Source: Takakia lepidozioides
Taxonomy: Eukaryota; Streptophyta; Takakiopsida; Takakiales; Takakiaceae
DNA length: 60,000 nucleotides
Reading direction: 5' to 3'
Assembly: GCA_030704615.1 (NCBI GenBank)
Contig: CM060731.1
Span: forward strand, 20,834,001 to 20,894,000
Under the pieces are notes generated by a model. The model ran no database searches. It saw only the letters and a list, made by a program, of their open reading frames with translations, and had not been told where the DNA came from. Below, in pieces: positions 31,601 through 43,065 of the stretch. The position numbers and the translations under genes were made by a program. How positions within the stretch are numbered: the first letter of the stretch is position 1; every line of letters starts with the position of its first letter.

Positions 31601-34600
31601 GCTTGAACTTATTCATGTTTACAGTCCGGGCTACTGGATTATGGCAAACACAGGCCTATGGACGGGCTGGGAAGCTTGAAGAAGCTGAGCAGATATATCA
31701 CAGCTTGGACAATGCTGATGCAGTGGCCATCACCACGATGTTTAGCCTGTATGAAGGATTCGGAAAAGAGAAAGAAGCTTCGGCTTTGTCTCAGCGGTTG
31801 CTGCAGTCTGGGGAGTCTATGGACCCTCACATGCTCAATCAGCTAATCATCAAGTTTGCCAAAGCAGGTTGGTTCATACCCTCTAGATTTTTATTTAACA
31901 TCTGGTGATGAATGAGGGCAATTCTAACCACCTCACAATGAAATTGCTTATTCCCAATGCTTCATAATGTTTATTTCAGTGCCATGCTTTGAAGTTGAGG
32001 GTCCAAGTAAAGACCTATAGTCTGTATTGCAAGGGGTTTTCTGGCAATCCTTTGTTATCCCGTTGTTAAAAGCTACACAATTTTTGTTCATAATTCCCTG
32101 GCCCCAGCACTTCGCAGCCAGCCTCCAAGAGTGACAACCCTTACCCAGTTGATACTGGTGGAGTATCATAAGCTAGGGGAAAAAGGGTATTACCACACAG
32201 TGGGTTTTGGGAAGTAAATTCTGCCTCAAATTCTCGTACCTGCCTCACTGCCAAAATTCTTATTCCCAGGTGAGCTGCGGGGAGCTGAGGGCCTGTACTC
32301 TCAGATGGTTGAAAGGGGTGGAACTCCTGAGGAACAAACAGTAGCTCTTATGATTACCTTGTATGGCCGAAAGGGGGACTACGGAAAAGCCAGGAATTTG
32401 TTTGTGGCTGAATGGCAGACGGGTCCCACCCCCAGCCTGTATCTGCACAACACAATGCTGAATGTTTGGTCAAAATGTCAGCAACTTGGAGAAGCAATGC
32501 ATTTGTTCGAGGAGATGGAGGAGAGTGGGGTAGGGTATGATGACGTGACTGTTAGTATCATGGTGAATGCCTACACCAAAGCAGGTGTGCTCAACGCTCC
32601 AGCTTTTCTGAAAACTTTCGGCTTTACTGGAACAGTATTCATAGCAGCAATCTCTTAACCATTCTCCCCAACGAGATTTGATTGAGTTCTCTATGTAAGA
32701 GAGTTCACTTAGCCTGACATGTGCATTTTTTTAATCTCTTGTCTTGACCTAGATACGAACAGGCTCAAGAGTGGGTTGAATGAATCTCAAGTGGGCAAGT
32801 ACTTACTCTGCTTGTATCAGATGTATCTCTTGAGAATACTATCATGATGAACAGGTGTGGGACTGGCAGGCATGCACAGCAATGCTGCTGCACTTGTGCA
32901 AAAGGCAAGGCAAGCAGGCTTTGTGCTGGACACAATTGCCTACAACACCATCTTGAAGGCAAAGCTGGAGGCAGGTAGAATACTATGTGAATCTTCCTCC
33001 TGGTCATGGGCTCCTTAATGTACAACGGCCACTATGGAAATAGCAGTTAGGGGGAGATAGGAGCAGGGAGTCATAGATTGCAGTGCTCTGCAGGCACCAG
33101 TATTGAGAAGGCCCCAAATGACCTGATAGACTTGAAACATGAGCTTGCAGTTGAAATATTAGTCATGAAGCTCCAACAGTGGATGGTTAGCATTATGTGT
33201 ATGTAGGACATTTAAGGTCTTCGTGGTCAGATTTGGCATATAAGATTCCGACAATTTCGTAGAGCTAGGGCTTTTGTCATTATGAAAAGAAAAAACCTGA
33301 GAAGTGTCACATCCTCGATCTCCACCTCTTGCTCTTACCTGCCCCTTTTCCCATTTTCCCACTACATTGTGGCTGGCCATGAATCCTTTTCCAGATGGGT
33401 ATCTCTGTTAAGTAGAGGTCTATATTAGAATTTCTGTAATCAACAGTCCACTTAAGCATGATGTTAATGAAGCACTTGATGAATCAGCCTTGTTGCCAGA
33501 GCTTTGTTTGTGTATGCAAGCCTGATTATTGAGCTCCGTTTGATATTCGGGTGGGTGAAAGTCTCACAAACAGCTGGGTGGGTTAGAATCCTCGGGACTA
33601 AATATATTGGCTTCCAGATGTATTGACATGTTTTCATGGATTCCTTAGTGTAGTGTTAGACCTCTCCATCAAATTAGTTGTTCCGAGATTGAAAGCTGCG
33701 ATGTCTGCAAGATGGTTTTTAAATTTAAACACAACTCCAAAGAGGAAGGACTTTGGTATCTGACATGAAATTATGTATGTCGGGTGATTGGCAGGTCGAT
33801 TGAGAGAGGCTATCTTTCTATTTGAAGAGATGCAGGCAGCAGGTGTTGCACCGTCGATGCATACATACAGCACCATCATCAGGTAAGAACACACCTTCTT
33901 TTTCGCTGGTGAGGCACATGATCTATTTACTTGTTTGTTTCTCACACCTACTTGCTATTTGAAATTGCAAATTGTGCTTGTTGGTCAAATACTGTGGTGA
34001 ATTGGATGACAATGCACACTATTTCTATGTTTGATCATGGCTGAGCTCTATGTGGTCTCCACTGCAAGTGAACTCATGGATAGTGTTCTTAAGGAGATAT
34101 TCAAGATTTGACACGAGTAATCTGATGTCGTGTTGATTTCCAAAGTTGACCAATTTTATTGCAGTAATGGTAGTGAATGAACTAAGATTCTAATGTGAGT
34201 AAGCTTACAAATTGTGGGAATATCGGGAGCAGACTCAGTGTGGATTTGGGTGCAGTGTCTTTGGGAAGACTGGAGAGATTGAGAGAGCAACAGAAGCATT
34301 TGAAGCTCTAAAAAGTTCAGGGCAAGGTGTAGATGAAATGGCTTACAGTCACATGATACACTGCTATGCTACTGCAGGTTCTTTCCCACATTTCTCTTTT
34401 GTCTTTCTCATCTTCTCTCATTTACAGTCTTTTCCATTCTTTCCCTCTTTCTTTTCTTTCTTCTGTTCAGAGTGGGTTCCCACAACCTACGGGTAGAGAC
34501 TGGCAGATGGGAAAACCTGCAACGGGAGGACCGTCTATGTCCAGCTTGCATAGGGCGCAGCCAGGAAATTGAAACTGAAGAACACTTCTTCTATTGCCCT

Positions 34601-36112
34601 CTATACTACGAGATCCGTGGGAGTTTCCACTGTTTATTCCGTGGAACCCAATCTCTCACTGAAGTCTTCCACTATGAGGATCAGAAATGCTTGCCATCAT
34701 ACCTGCACGAGGACTTCCCTTAGACAATCACTTGAACAGTAGTTCTTATTCTTGGCTTTGGTTTTGTTTTTCCTCTCTCATGTTTTCTTCCATTTTGTCC
34801 CATAAGCTCTATGAGCTTTCCGCGGACGTTATAAAGCACCATTCATTTCTATTCATTTCTGTGTACCCACTTCACCAGAGGATTTGGCATGTTTGGATTA
34901 TGGTTTTCAATATGTCACAGATTTGATGAGATAGAAACTATCAGACTGACTGAGGGTGTGGGATGAAGGCTGGTATGAAGCTGCGGCAGGGTTGTTCCGT
35001 GAAATGGAGCTTGAGGGTCTCAAGCCTCATGAGGTACTGTTGCCCTAGCTCTCTCTTCCTTCAAGCATTGCCACCATGTAGCATGGGGAAATTATCATCC
35101 TTGGCACGTTTTCCTAGGATTAATGAGACACCTAGATCTGTCCTCCCAAATTTCACGTCTGATTGCCTTCTGTAGGTCATTCTCCCACTGTTAGTCACTC
35201 AGCAAACAAACCAGTGCCTCTAGCAATGAGGCGCCAGCTGGTTATGAGGCTGGGGCTATTCACATGTCGTCACATGTGTCAAAGCAGGTTATAAGCCTTG
35301 GTAGCAGCGAGTTCAGTCTGTTGCTGGGCTATATTGTGCACTATAAAGTCGTTCACTTTTGTTGAGCTGAAGAGGCATTGTTCTATCCCTTCTGTCCTAA
35401 GTTGTCTCTAGTAGCTAACCTTCTTCACTTCAAAATTCACAAGTGTAGCTTTCATTGCCTATGTGACCAGGTGACATACAATAACATGCTTGATGCTTAT
35501 GCGCGAGCGGGGCTGTTTGAAGATGCCAAGGCACTTTTACGAGAGATGAGTGCTAAAGGGCACCCCCCCAATGCTGTCACATATCTCCTGCTTATATCCG
35601 GATATGGGACCCAACATTGTGGAAAAGAAGCTGAAGCTGTCTTGCATTACATGTGCGAACAGGGAGTATACCCGGACATTCGCCACTACAATGGTGTTGT
35701 CGTAGCTTACGGTAGACAGTGGAAGGTTGATGATGCCCAGAGGATATTCTCCGAGATGAAGTCAGCGGGTTTGAGGCCTGACCTTGCATTCTACCGAACC
35801 CTCATGAAAGTTTTCCTTGATCGTGCTTACTTTGAGAAAGGGTTAGCCTTGTATGAGGAGGTGCGTGGGGAATTCAAGTTAGATGGTAATATATATAGTA
35901 TCATTGTTGATTTGTTCATAGGCGCTGGGAAGACCTTAGAGGCTGACCAAATGCGAGCCGAAATGATGAGTAAGGGCTTTCAATACAGAAGTAAAAGAAA
36001 TCTCCCAACTGTAAGGGTTTGGATGCAGTCAGCCCATGCCCCTGTTGCTCAAGCTGTAAAGGTTTGGAGGCGGCCAGACCACATCACTGTTGCTCAATCT
36101 TTAGCAGTTTAA
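28659..36112 (+). CDS. EMB976: EMB976-like P-class pentatricopeptide repeat protein, 10 exons
   Basis: Exons by splice consensus: 28659-29375, 29724-30319, 30558-31269, 31654-31867, 32270-32584, 32855-32974, 33795-33882, 34256-34377, 34969-35033, 35471-36112. They sum to 3,591 bases, 1,196 codons plus stop, in one frame. The start has the good context GCCACCATG. The first ~110 residues are Ser/Arg-rich and poor in acids, like a plastid transit peptide. Then come a conserved pre-repeat region (LSDEGARRVIQ, WIRRTPEEMEEFL) and SFRDMCVVLKEQRGWRQA, which I recall as characteristic of Arabidopsis At5g27270/EMB976. About two dozen PPR motifs follow (VTYNNMLDAYARAG, EVVYSTIISVYGKVG), with no E or DYW domain. 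P-class PPR proteins bind organellar RNA and aid its stability, splicing or translation. The C-terminus is longer than in Arabidopsis. Intron 3 appears to be GC-AG. Ortholog assignment is from memory, not a search. Confidence 0.85.
34469..34726 (+). pseudogene. Non-LTR retrotransposon zinc-binding remnant in PPR intron 8
   Basis: The frame reads LRVETGRWENLQREDRLCP, ACIGRSQEIETEEHFFYCPL and YYEIRGSF, the typical RT-associated Cys-Cys-His-Cys segment at the 3' end of ORF2 of many LINE-like elements. It is open for about 80 codons to a TAG. No RT core is nearby. It lies between the exons ending 34377 and starting 34969 and is not flanked by usable splice sites in frame. Confidence 0.7.
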
Positions 36113-37299
36113 ACATAACTTCAATCTCAGGTTGATGAAGTATTGTATCCTATTTTCTGCAGAACATCATGTGTGAATGTTGTATAGCCATGAGTTAGAT
36201 GAAACCTAACCTAGGAATGACTGCCTGTCAGATCACTGCATAGCTTTCACAAAATCCTCGTATTTATCTCTTCCCTTCTTAGTACAATGAAAAGAAAGTA
36301 GTTCTATGATTGCAGATATGGTTCCAACTTTGATGTGATTTCCCACATATCATCCTCTCTGAACCGTAATCCTGCCATTTTACTATTAGATCCTTGTCCT
36401 TCCCTCTCCTCCAAGATGCAGATTCTGTGCAGGATTTATGACTTCTTATGTCCTTCAATGGTTGCTCCCTTGGAATGAAGAGATGTGGTTGCGAGTCACT
36501 ATTCTGACATAGTTTTGTGTTGGAGTACCAGGCCATCGATTTTAAGATTCTACTGGACGTTCTCTTGCTGTGCTGGGCTTGTTGATGAGCACTGTTGGAT
36601 GGAAATCTCCACTTCACCTACTGACACACAAGCCAAGTTTTATGGGGTTGTGATATGTCTGCAGAAGCCAATATCTACCTTGGGGGGTTCAAATGACACC
36701 CGGTGTCATGAATTTTTATCTTCTTACAGTGCCTAATTGAGAACTATTTTTAGGGCCTAACACTTGCAAAGCTTCAGAGCTTCAGATCTGTTGGACATTT
36801 TTACGGTGTAGCTCCTTTGCACTCAAAGATGAAGAAACTTTATCTTTTTATCTATCCCAGTGTGAGAAGCCATTAACTATCTACCCCAGGAATAGAGCCC
36901 ACCCCCGAAAGGGAGCAGAACCGCAAGGGGAATAGGATCTTATTCACGCTAACTTGGGTCGGCTCGGTTGGCGTTGTGTGCGTCTCTCTCTCTACCACTG
37001 GTCAACCAACCTAAGGGGATGGATGAAAAGATTCACCAATGGATGACTGACCTATCCCAGGCTGAGCCCCATGTCTGACAGATTATTATATGGGAGTTGT
37101 TTTTCAAATAACCCCTGCAGAGGTGAAGAGGTGGATGTGAATTAGTGCTGTCGCAGAGCGCCACATCAAATGGAAGACCTAGCTGAAATTCTGATTCGTC
37201 CTTTTGTGTTCTCTACTCTCTTTGTTGGCTCCTCTTTAGAATATTAAAGAGGAGACTAGGCATGTGTGTCAAAAATCGCTAGCACTTGTTCCTCCTCTT

Positions 37300-37704
37300 G
37301 TGTGGCCTCGTCGTAATGAGGCTGGTCAGACGATGGGGCCCGCCATCTCATTAATATAGGAGCAAACTACCTTCATGCGTAGAGGATTTAGAATTTTTTT
37401 GGCATATGAAATTTACAACTACCTCCATGCAGGTAGTTTTAGGATTTTCTATATGAAGGTAGTTGCAAAACCAAGCTGAAACTACGTGCATGAGAGTAGT
37501 TACATACCACCTCCATGAAGGTAGTTGTAGGCGGCGCCTACCACCGGAACCACGTTCAGGGAATGGAACCCCAGTCCTGCATCGCCACATCACCACCGAT
37601 ATGTAAGAGAAACAGGGGGATAGGGATCGTTTAAATGTAGCGGGCCCGGCTGTCAAGTCCTTGTCCCCTCTGCACCATGCGGCCTCGTTACAACTAGGCC
37701 ACAC
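37300..37704. mobile_element. MITE-like element with 23-bp inverted ends and internal palindromes
   Basis: GTGTGGCCTCGTCGTAATGAGG at the left is mirrored by CCTCGTTACAACTAGGCCACAC at the right (about 20 of 23). The inside has five copies of an AACTACCTCCATG / CATGAAGGTAGTT motif in alternating orientation between 37367 and 37530. It has no coding frame, and a target duplication is not evident. Confidence 0.55.
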
Positions 37705-37977
37705 AAAATTCAGAGGCCTCCCTTTCTATGGAAACTACTTCCCTGATGAGCCTTCTTTACCTAACACCTCCCTCAAGTAACATCTCTATCAAGCGGCTAG
37801 TCGCATAATGGCCCTAATTACAAAACTAAAATGCTAGTGTTGGCGGTCCTGATTTTATTGAAATCAAAATAATAAATATTTAAAACATAAAATCGGAACC
37901 ATCAGCACTAACAATAATAACGGTTAATAAATAATTATGATTTGTTTTTAAATTTAGAGAATGAAAATATTGTCATG

Positions 37978-38066
37978 TAGGCCTCATGGCCTATAAATGA
38001 AAGGGGGTTAATTTATTCCCCTCCTCAAGGGCCTGAATTGGGCTGTCGCTCCTAGGTTTCCTTCCT
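37978..38066 (+). mobile_element. SINE fragment, 3' half
   Basis: GGCCTATAAATGAAAGGGGGTTAATTT through CTCAAGGGCCTGAATTG and CGCTCCTAGGTTT matches the 3' body of the SINEs at 44890-45108 and 10986-11190. The head and box B are missing. Confidence 0.75.
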
Positions 38067-38068
38067 AT

Positions 38069-38265
38069 ATATATATATATATAAATATAATATTTTCACC
38101 TCGCTAAATAAAAATAAATAAATAAATAAAAATGCAAAGAACAAATGCGAAAAGGTAAAATTGAATGTGGAATTGGAGGGATAAATCTCAAGAGAACTGA
38201 ATATACGTAATGGATTTCAATGTGATAAAACTGCATATAATGGAAGTTTTTTTTTTTTTTTTTTT
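38069..38265. repeat. Simple repeats: (TA)n, (AAAT)n and a T run
   Basis: (TA)n lies at 38067-38084, AAATA/AAAT units at 38107-38132, and an uninterrupted T run of about 22 at 38248-38269. Confidence 0.8.
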
Positions 38266-38994
38266 TTTAAGAGAAAGGGGGACAGAGGCTCACCAAGAGA
38301 AAACATCCCTGTGTGGAAGTCATTCTGATAAAACTAAGAGAAAATGAATGGAATAGAACTGAAGGGATAAATCTGAAGGGAACTCACTCACCGAGTTATG
38401 AGTGAATTGGTAACAATGGCATGAGAATCTAGAGTACCGTAGAGGCCACTCTATTTCGACGGACCCTGTTGGAATCATTAAATACATGCAGTTCGGCAGG
38501 CTAAATGACAATATTAATTATTTTATTCAGCTTCATCCAATTTTTCAGGAAATTCGGCAGCCCTTGGTACTTTTCATTAAATTAGGTGGGTCATATCAAG
38601 ATTCACTTACAGTTGACATTCTATGTGGCAAGTCATAATTATGGTTAGCCATAACTTTCTGGCAAGCCATACTCATGGTTAGTGTTAAACATTAATAAGT
38701 CTCAAATTTTGTTTTGTTTTGTTTTTTTGTTTTTCCAAACTTGACGTTTAGGAGTTACCAGCTACCTTTTGTTTTCAAAGTTCATCTTTTTAAATGCAGA
38801 TTATTCTCATATTTCGTCTACTCCCAGGGCAGAATTTTAAAATATTCGTTCTCTCTTAAAGTGAATTAATTAAAGACAAAATAGGCGACCTCTACGGTAT
38901 ACTGAAAAATGGTTATTTATGGGGAAGATATGATCCTAATAGGTAGGTATTAACGTATTAACAAGAGAAGGAACATTAGGAGAAAACAATTCAT

Positions 38995-39727
38995 GCATGG
39001 TCTCTCCTTAGGGATGAGCGTTACTGTGAATGGGGCTGGTTTCATGTTATTAAGACCAAGCTTCTGCCTTAATTGGTCTGTCATGATATTCACTCGCGAG
39101 CCTCCATCTATCAGTACATCAGTCAACTATGTGCGTCCAATTTTCAATTGGATCACTGGCATGGAGTCATCAAAGTCCATGATAGCTTCTCGCCCTTCAG
39201 GCTTCACATTATAGCTTGTCACCTTGCTACACAGGTCTGTACTTTCTGTTACACGAGCAATCTGATTGATTGCTTGATACAGCATATGTCTACAGTGGGG
39301 CGTTACAGCCAAATAGCTGCCCAATTGTAATCTTTGCTTTGGATTGGCATATTACTTCAGCTAATGTCCCTTCAGTATTTATCACCTATGAAGCATCATG
39401 CTTCAATGTTCCTTTATCTTCATCTTCTTCATCTCTTTCTTCATCTCATTCTTCAGAGTCTGTTGACTCTGCTATAGGGATATCTGTCTCTTTCTACATT
39501 TCCCTTATAGTTTTTGCCACTTCATTGTGCAGATCCTTCTCTTTCCTCCAGGCTTCATCATCTTCAGGCACATCACTGTTATCCTTACTATCTTCTTCAT
39601 CTTCATCTACATGAGGCAATAACTTAGCCTTACTTCTGGTAACTATCATGGTACTCACTTCTGATACAAAACATGGCATTACCATGTGTGCTGCCACTAC
39701 TGGGCCTTCATTTGCAGGAATTCTCAT
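38995..39727 (-). pseudogene. Old Ty3/gypsy gag-protease fragment
   Basis: On the minus strand pieces in shifting frames include VTRSKAKLL, an acidic spacer, a stretch ending MPVIQLKIGRT, and then DVLIDGGSRVNIMTDQLRQ with the D-G-G/S protease site of plant Ty3 elements. Many stops and frameshifts show it is old. It differs from the methyltransferase-bearing family at 13605. No LTRs were seen nearby. Confidence 0.55.
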
Positions 39728-42700
39728 CTCTTCCTGATGTCTTGTCTAGAAGGAATGAATTTCAAAGTTTATTATGAATGAAGGTAGATTCCACTACTTA
39801 CAAAGAGGAGCCATGCACGACTAGTCGCTTATTCTGTTTCACTTTATGCCCTACCCATACTTTGTCTCTCCTGTTACCCTCGGTTTTCTGTCCTTGGTTC
39901 GGGGTGGTATCCCATTGTAAGCCTTCATGGCCTCACATGGTTATTTTTTCCATGTCCTTTCAATGCTTTTGAAGAAGGAAAAAATTGAAAAGCAAAAACT
40001 TTATTTGAAGAGGGTGAAACATTTCCTTGCCTTTTTTGGGGCCGGTTGCCTGCTTACTGGGCTGCTAAGGTATATACTTTAACCCTTAATTGCCTACAAG
40101 GTACGAGAAAAACACAATGAAAAAATTGCACCCACGAACAAAAAAAAGAGGATGCCAACACGCTAGCTTTCATCTAGAAAATTGACCATATACAATGCCT
40201 ACGCCTATTGACATTGAAAATGAAGATCTATCGGTCCAAATCGAAACATAGGAGGTTGAGACCAGTGTTGGGCGGGTATTACTTTTTGAAATACTAGCCG
40301 AGTCCTGGTATTGACAAAAAATTATTTTTCAATACCAACCGGTTCCATAGTATTAGAACATTCACTAAATTTTAATATCCGCCGGCTCTCAATAGTAGTA
40401 TGATCTTTTATTTGCGGACGTGTATCCGATATGACATGTATTCCAATTGTAATACCAGGTTATCAACTTAGGTATAAGTACTTAAAATTAAAATAACGGC
40501 CAAATTGTTGATATTCCTTTAGTTTAGATGTTTAGATGCATACTTGATTTCCCAAAGAAATTAAATATTTTGTTGCAATGTTCGAGCAGTTTCGACATTA
40601 CCTATGGCTCTCCCTACGTTGCGGCTCCTCAACGTAGTACGACGCGTCCTTGTTCGCCTTTGTTTTTGGGAGAGGAGACTAACCCCATCATTTTGAAAAA
40701 TATGAAACTCATTGGCAAAAATAAAATAAAATTGGATTGGGAATTTGATCCGTTGTTCAGATTCCTGAAGAAGTCTTGGCCCAAATTAAACATGAATATT
40801 TACGCTTGCAAAGAATCCTCAATCTACATGAGTAGCAGCCTATGGATGAAGACATCGTCATTACGAATACTTCATGAATGCCATCAGAAGGGAGTTTGAG
40901 ACAACCACCAACATGACTTCACTTCAGTGCATACAATTAGAAGACAATTTTTTGAATTCACAACATCAACTATGTGCTATGACTGAAGACTATGCCTCGT
41001 GGAAATGTACCATTCTCCCGATTTTTGATATCAAACAACTTGTTTTCAAGGCAGAAGTATGAGCTGACAATCTCTAAGCATCCTTGCAACTATGGTGTCT
41101 GGTGATAAAGAGGTTGCGCATATTTTGTAAGGGAGAATATCTCATCAACCCACTTTGGCTTGATTTTTTTGTTCGAGGGCTGGGAGCTTTGTTGTTACAT
41201 GCTATTTATTTTTGTACTACTGTTTCGCTAGATTGTCAAGTATCCTACTGTGATTTTTTTCATGGCATGAGTGTTGTGGAAGGAAGAGCTGACAGAGCTA
41301 ATCTAATAGTCCACCCTGCCCGAACGTTCAAGGAATGAATGGATACTGGCACCTTCAACGTGGTTATCGCATAGTAATTGCCCTTTGAACTCAATGCTAA
41401 TGCTTGAATGGGGATCTCATATTGTACATGTGGATTTTTGGTAGAAGACTCCCAGCACATGGTAGTTCTTAACGGCTGATGATTACCAAAGTGATGACTT
41501 TTCATTACTCCGAATCAGCAGCACGAGAGTGTGGTAGTTTGAACACGAATGGACCCCCTGTCTATTGTAATCCCACGGACAGAAGGATGGGCACCAATGG
41601 ATTCAGAGAAACAAGAAGATTAGCCTCGCCCCATTCCGGGTATTGTTAGTATATAAGGCCCATCTCCACCTTGCTTGTTTGGTGTGGTTTTGATGAAATG
41701 CCTAGCACTACGAAATCTTGATTGAGATCGAGCTTTGATAGGCTAATCATATACACATCCATTAGAAGTTGCTGACGTTTACTATGTAAGACATCAAGTT
41801 TGAAGTTCCAATTAATCCTAATCTGGGGAGTGAAGAGGAACGCATAGGTACTTCCAATGACTTTACATCGCCAAAGATTGAACCTCAGTCCACAAACCCG
41901 AGAGTGTCTCCCACTGTGGGACAAGTCCTTGATGGTGTTAATCCTATGAGACTTAAACTGGGTGTGGCCTAATCAACACTACCTGCTTATAATGAGGGTA
42001 TCCGTGGTTGAGTGAGGTCTTGGAAATCTTGGCCAAATGGCCGTCCTTACTAAAAACCTCATGAATCAAGCCATTGCGATGGATGATGCTTAGACGCTGG
42101 TTGCGGTAGATTAATCAATTTAATTAACTCTACGGATTCGTTCTCGGGGAAAGCATCCAAACAACCCCAAAGAAAGCTATATCATAATCAGATTGATCCT
42201 AATCTATATATTAATAACTTCTTCATCACCTCTATTTCCTTTCTAATTCTTCTACTCTAATCTTGTTACCAAAATTTCTATCTCACTCTTCAAAAAATAC
42301 AGACTATCCATCAAATATTCTATGTTAATATCCAGACCAACTCACGTCTCCACTAATCCCATATATAAATATATATGACAATGTATACTCTCAACATGTA
42401 ACACATTCAAGTATGTTGTTTATTTTTACAGCAGAAGAAAGAACGTGTCCGACATGATAGATGCATCATTCCGACGATTTTGGCGGGAACCGACATACAA
42501 CGCATTTTCATGTTGTTTTGCGTGTCGTAAAATGGGCGATCTCTTGTAGTGTAATGAACTGGCAAATTCTAGATCCAATCAGTAAGATGATGAGTTTAGC
42601 AGCTCTTTGCGAAAATAGTGATGATGGTCTGCTATCATTGCGATAGTCTCTACATCACTACTAGGAAGCTTGCGGCACCATTGTTCCAATGCGTTGAAGG

Positions 42701-42981
42701 GTGGATTGGAACTCCAGGACCATTCGCGTCTCCACACAACTGGAAAAAGCGGGACACCACATAAGCGAGTAAGCGTGCCCCGTATCTGAGAATAACTGAT
42801 ATGATGGGAACTGACACATACCATCATGTGAACCCATCACATTATAGCGCCTTGATTTCGAAGTCAACGGTCAGAGACATGAGAGGATAGGACAGAACTT
42901 ACATTCCATCGTGGGGCGCGCTGAGCTCAACTCTATCTATCATCTTCCTCCTCGTCCTCGCGTGGTCGCTGCGAGCAATCT

Positions 42982-43065
42982 ATGGCGGAACCCGAAATCA
43001 AGGAGTGTTGTATCTGTTTCGACGAAAATTCGCCGGAGCCGCTCGACAACCTTTGCGGGTGCAGG
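42982..43065 (+). CDS. First exon of a RING-type (RING-CH-like) zinc-finger gene
   Basis: ATG opens 28 codons, MAEPEIKECCICFDENSPE then PLDNLCGCR, and ends at AGG|GTAAGT, a perfect donor in phase 0. CxxC followed by 12 residues and CxC is the start of a RING-CH/RINGv zinc finger, as in membrane E3 ubiquitin ligases. The upstream sequence is pyrimidine-rich (TCATCTTCCTCCTCGTCCTCG), like a 5' UTR. I could not find the second half of the finger in the following 3 kb. The gene may have a long intron, or this may be an orphaned exon. The exons at 46144-48276 are possible but unproven partners. Confidence 0.45.

Larger units (their letters stand above)
36113..42981. other. Gene-poor stretch with TE debris
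   Basis: Between the PPR gene and the RING exon I find a MITE-like element (37300-37704), a SINE fragment (37978-38066), simple repeats, a degenerate gypsy fragment (38995-39727) and long AT-rich sequence. ORFs at 40528-41062 run on in pieces in different frames and may be an old pseudogene of unknown kind. At 40262 the sequence CAGTGTTGGGCGG resembles a hAT end, but no partner end was found. Confidence 0.5.

Noticed and set aside
31480-31908. Continuous ORF from 31480 as the fourth PPR exon start
   Set aside because: The segment before 31654 does not read as PPR sequence and no donor of the right phase fits the TTTACAG acceptor; splicing at 31654 completes a canonical repeat.
40262-40460. 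hAT-like end CAGTGTTGGGCGG with repeated ATACCAG motifs
   Set aside because: No inverted partner end or 8-bp duplication could be found downstream.
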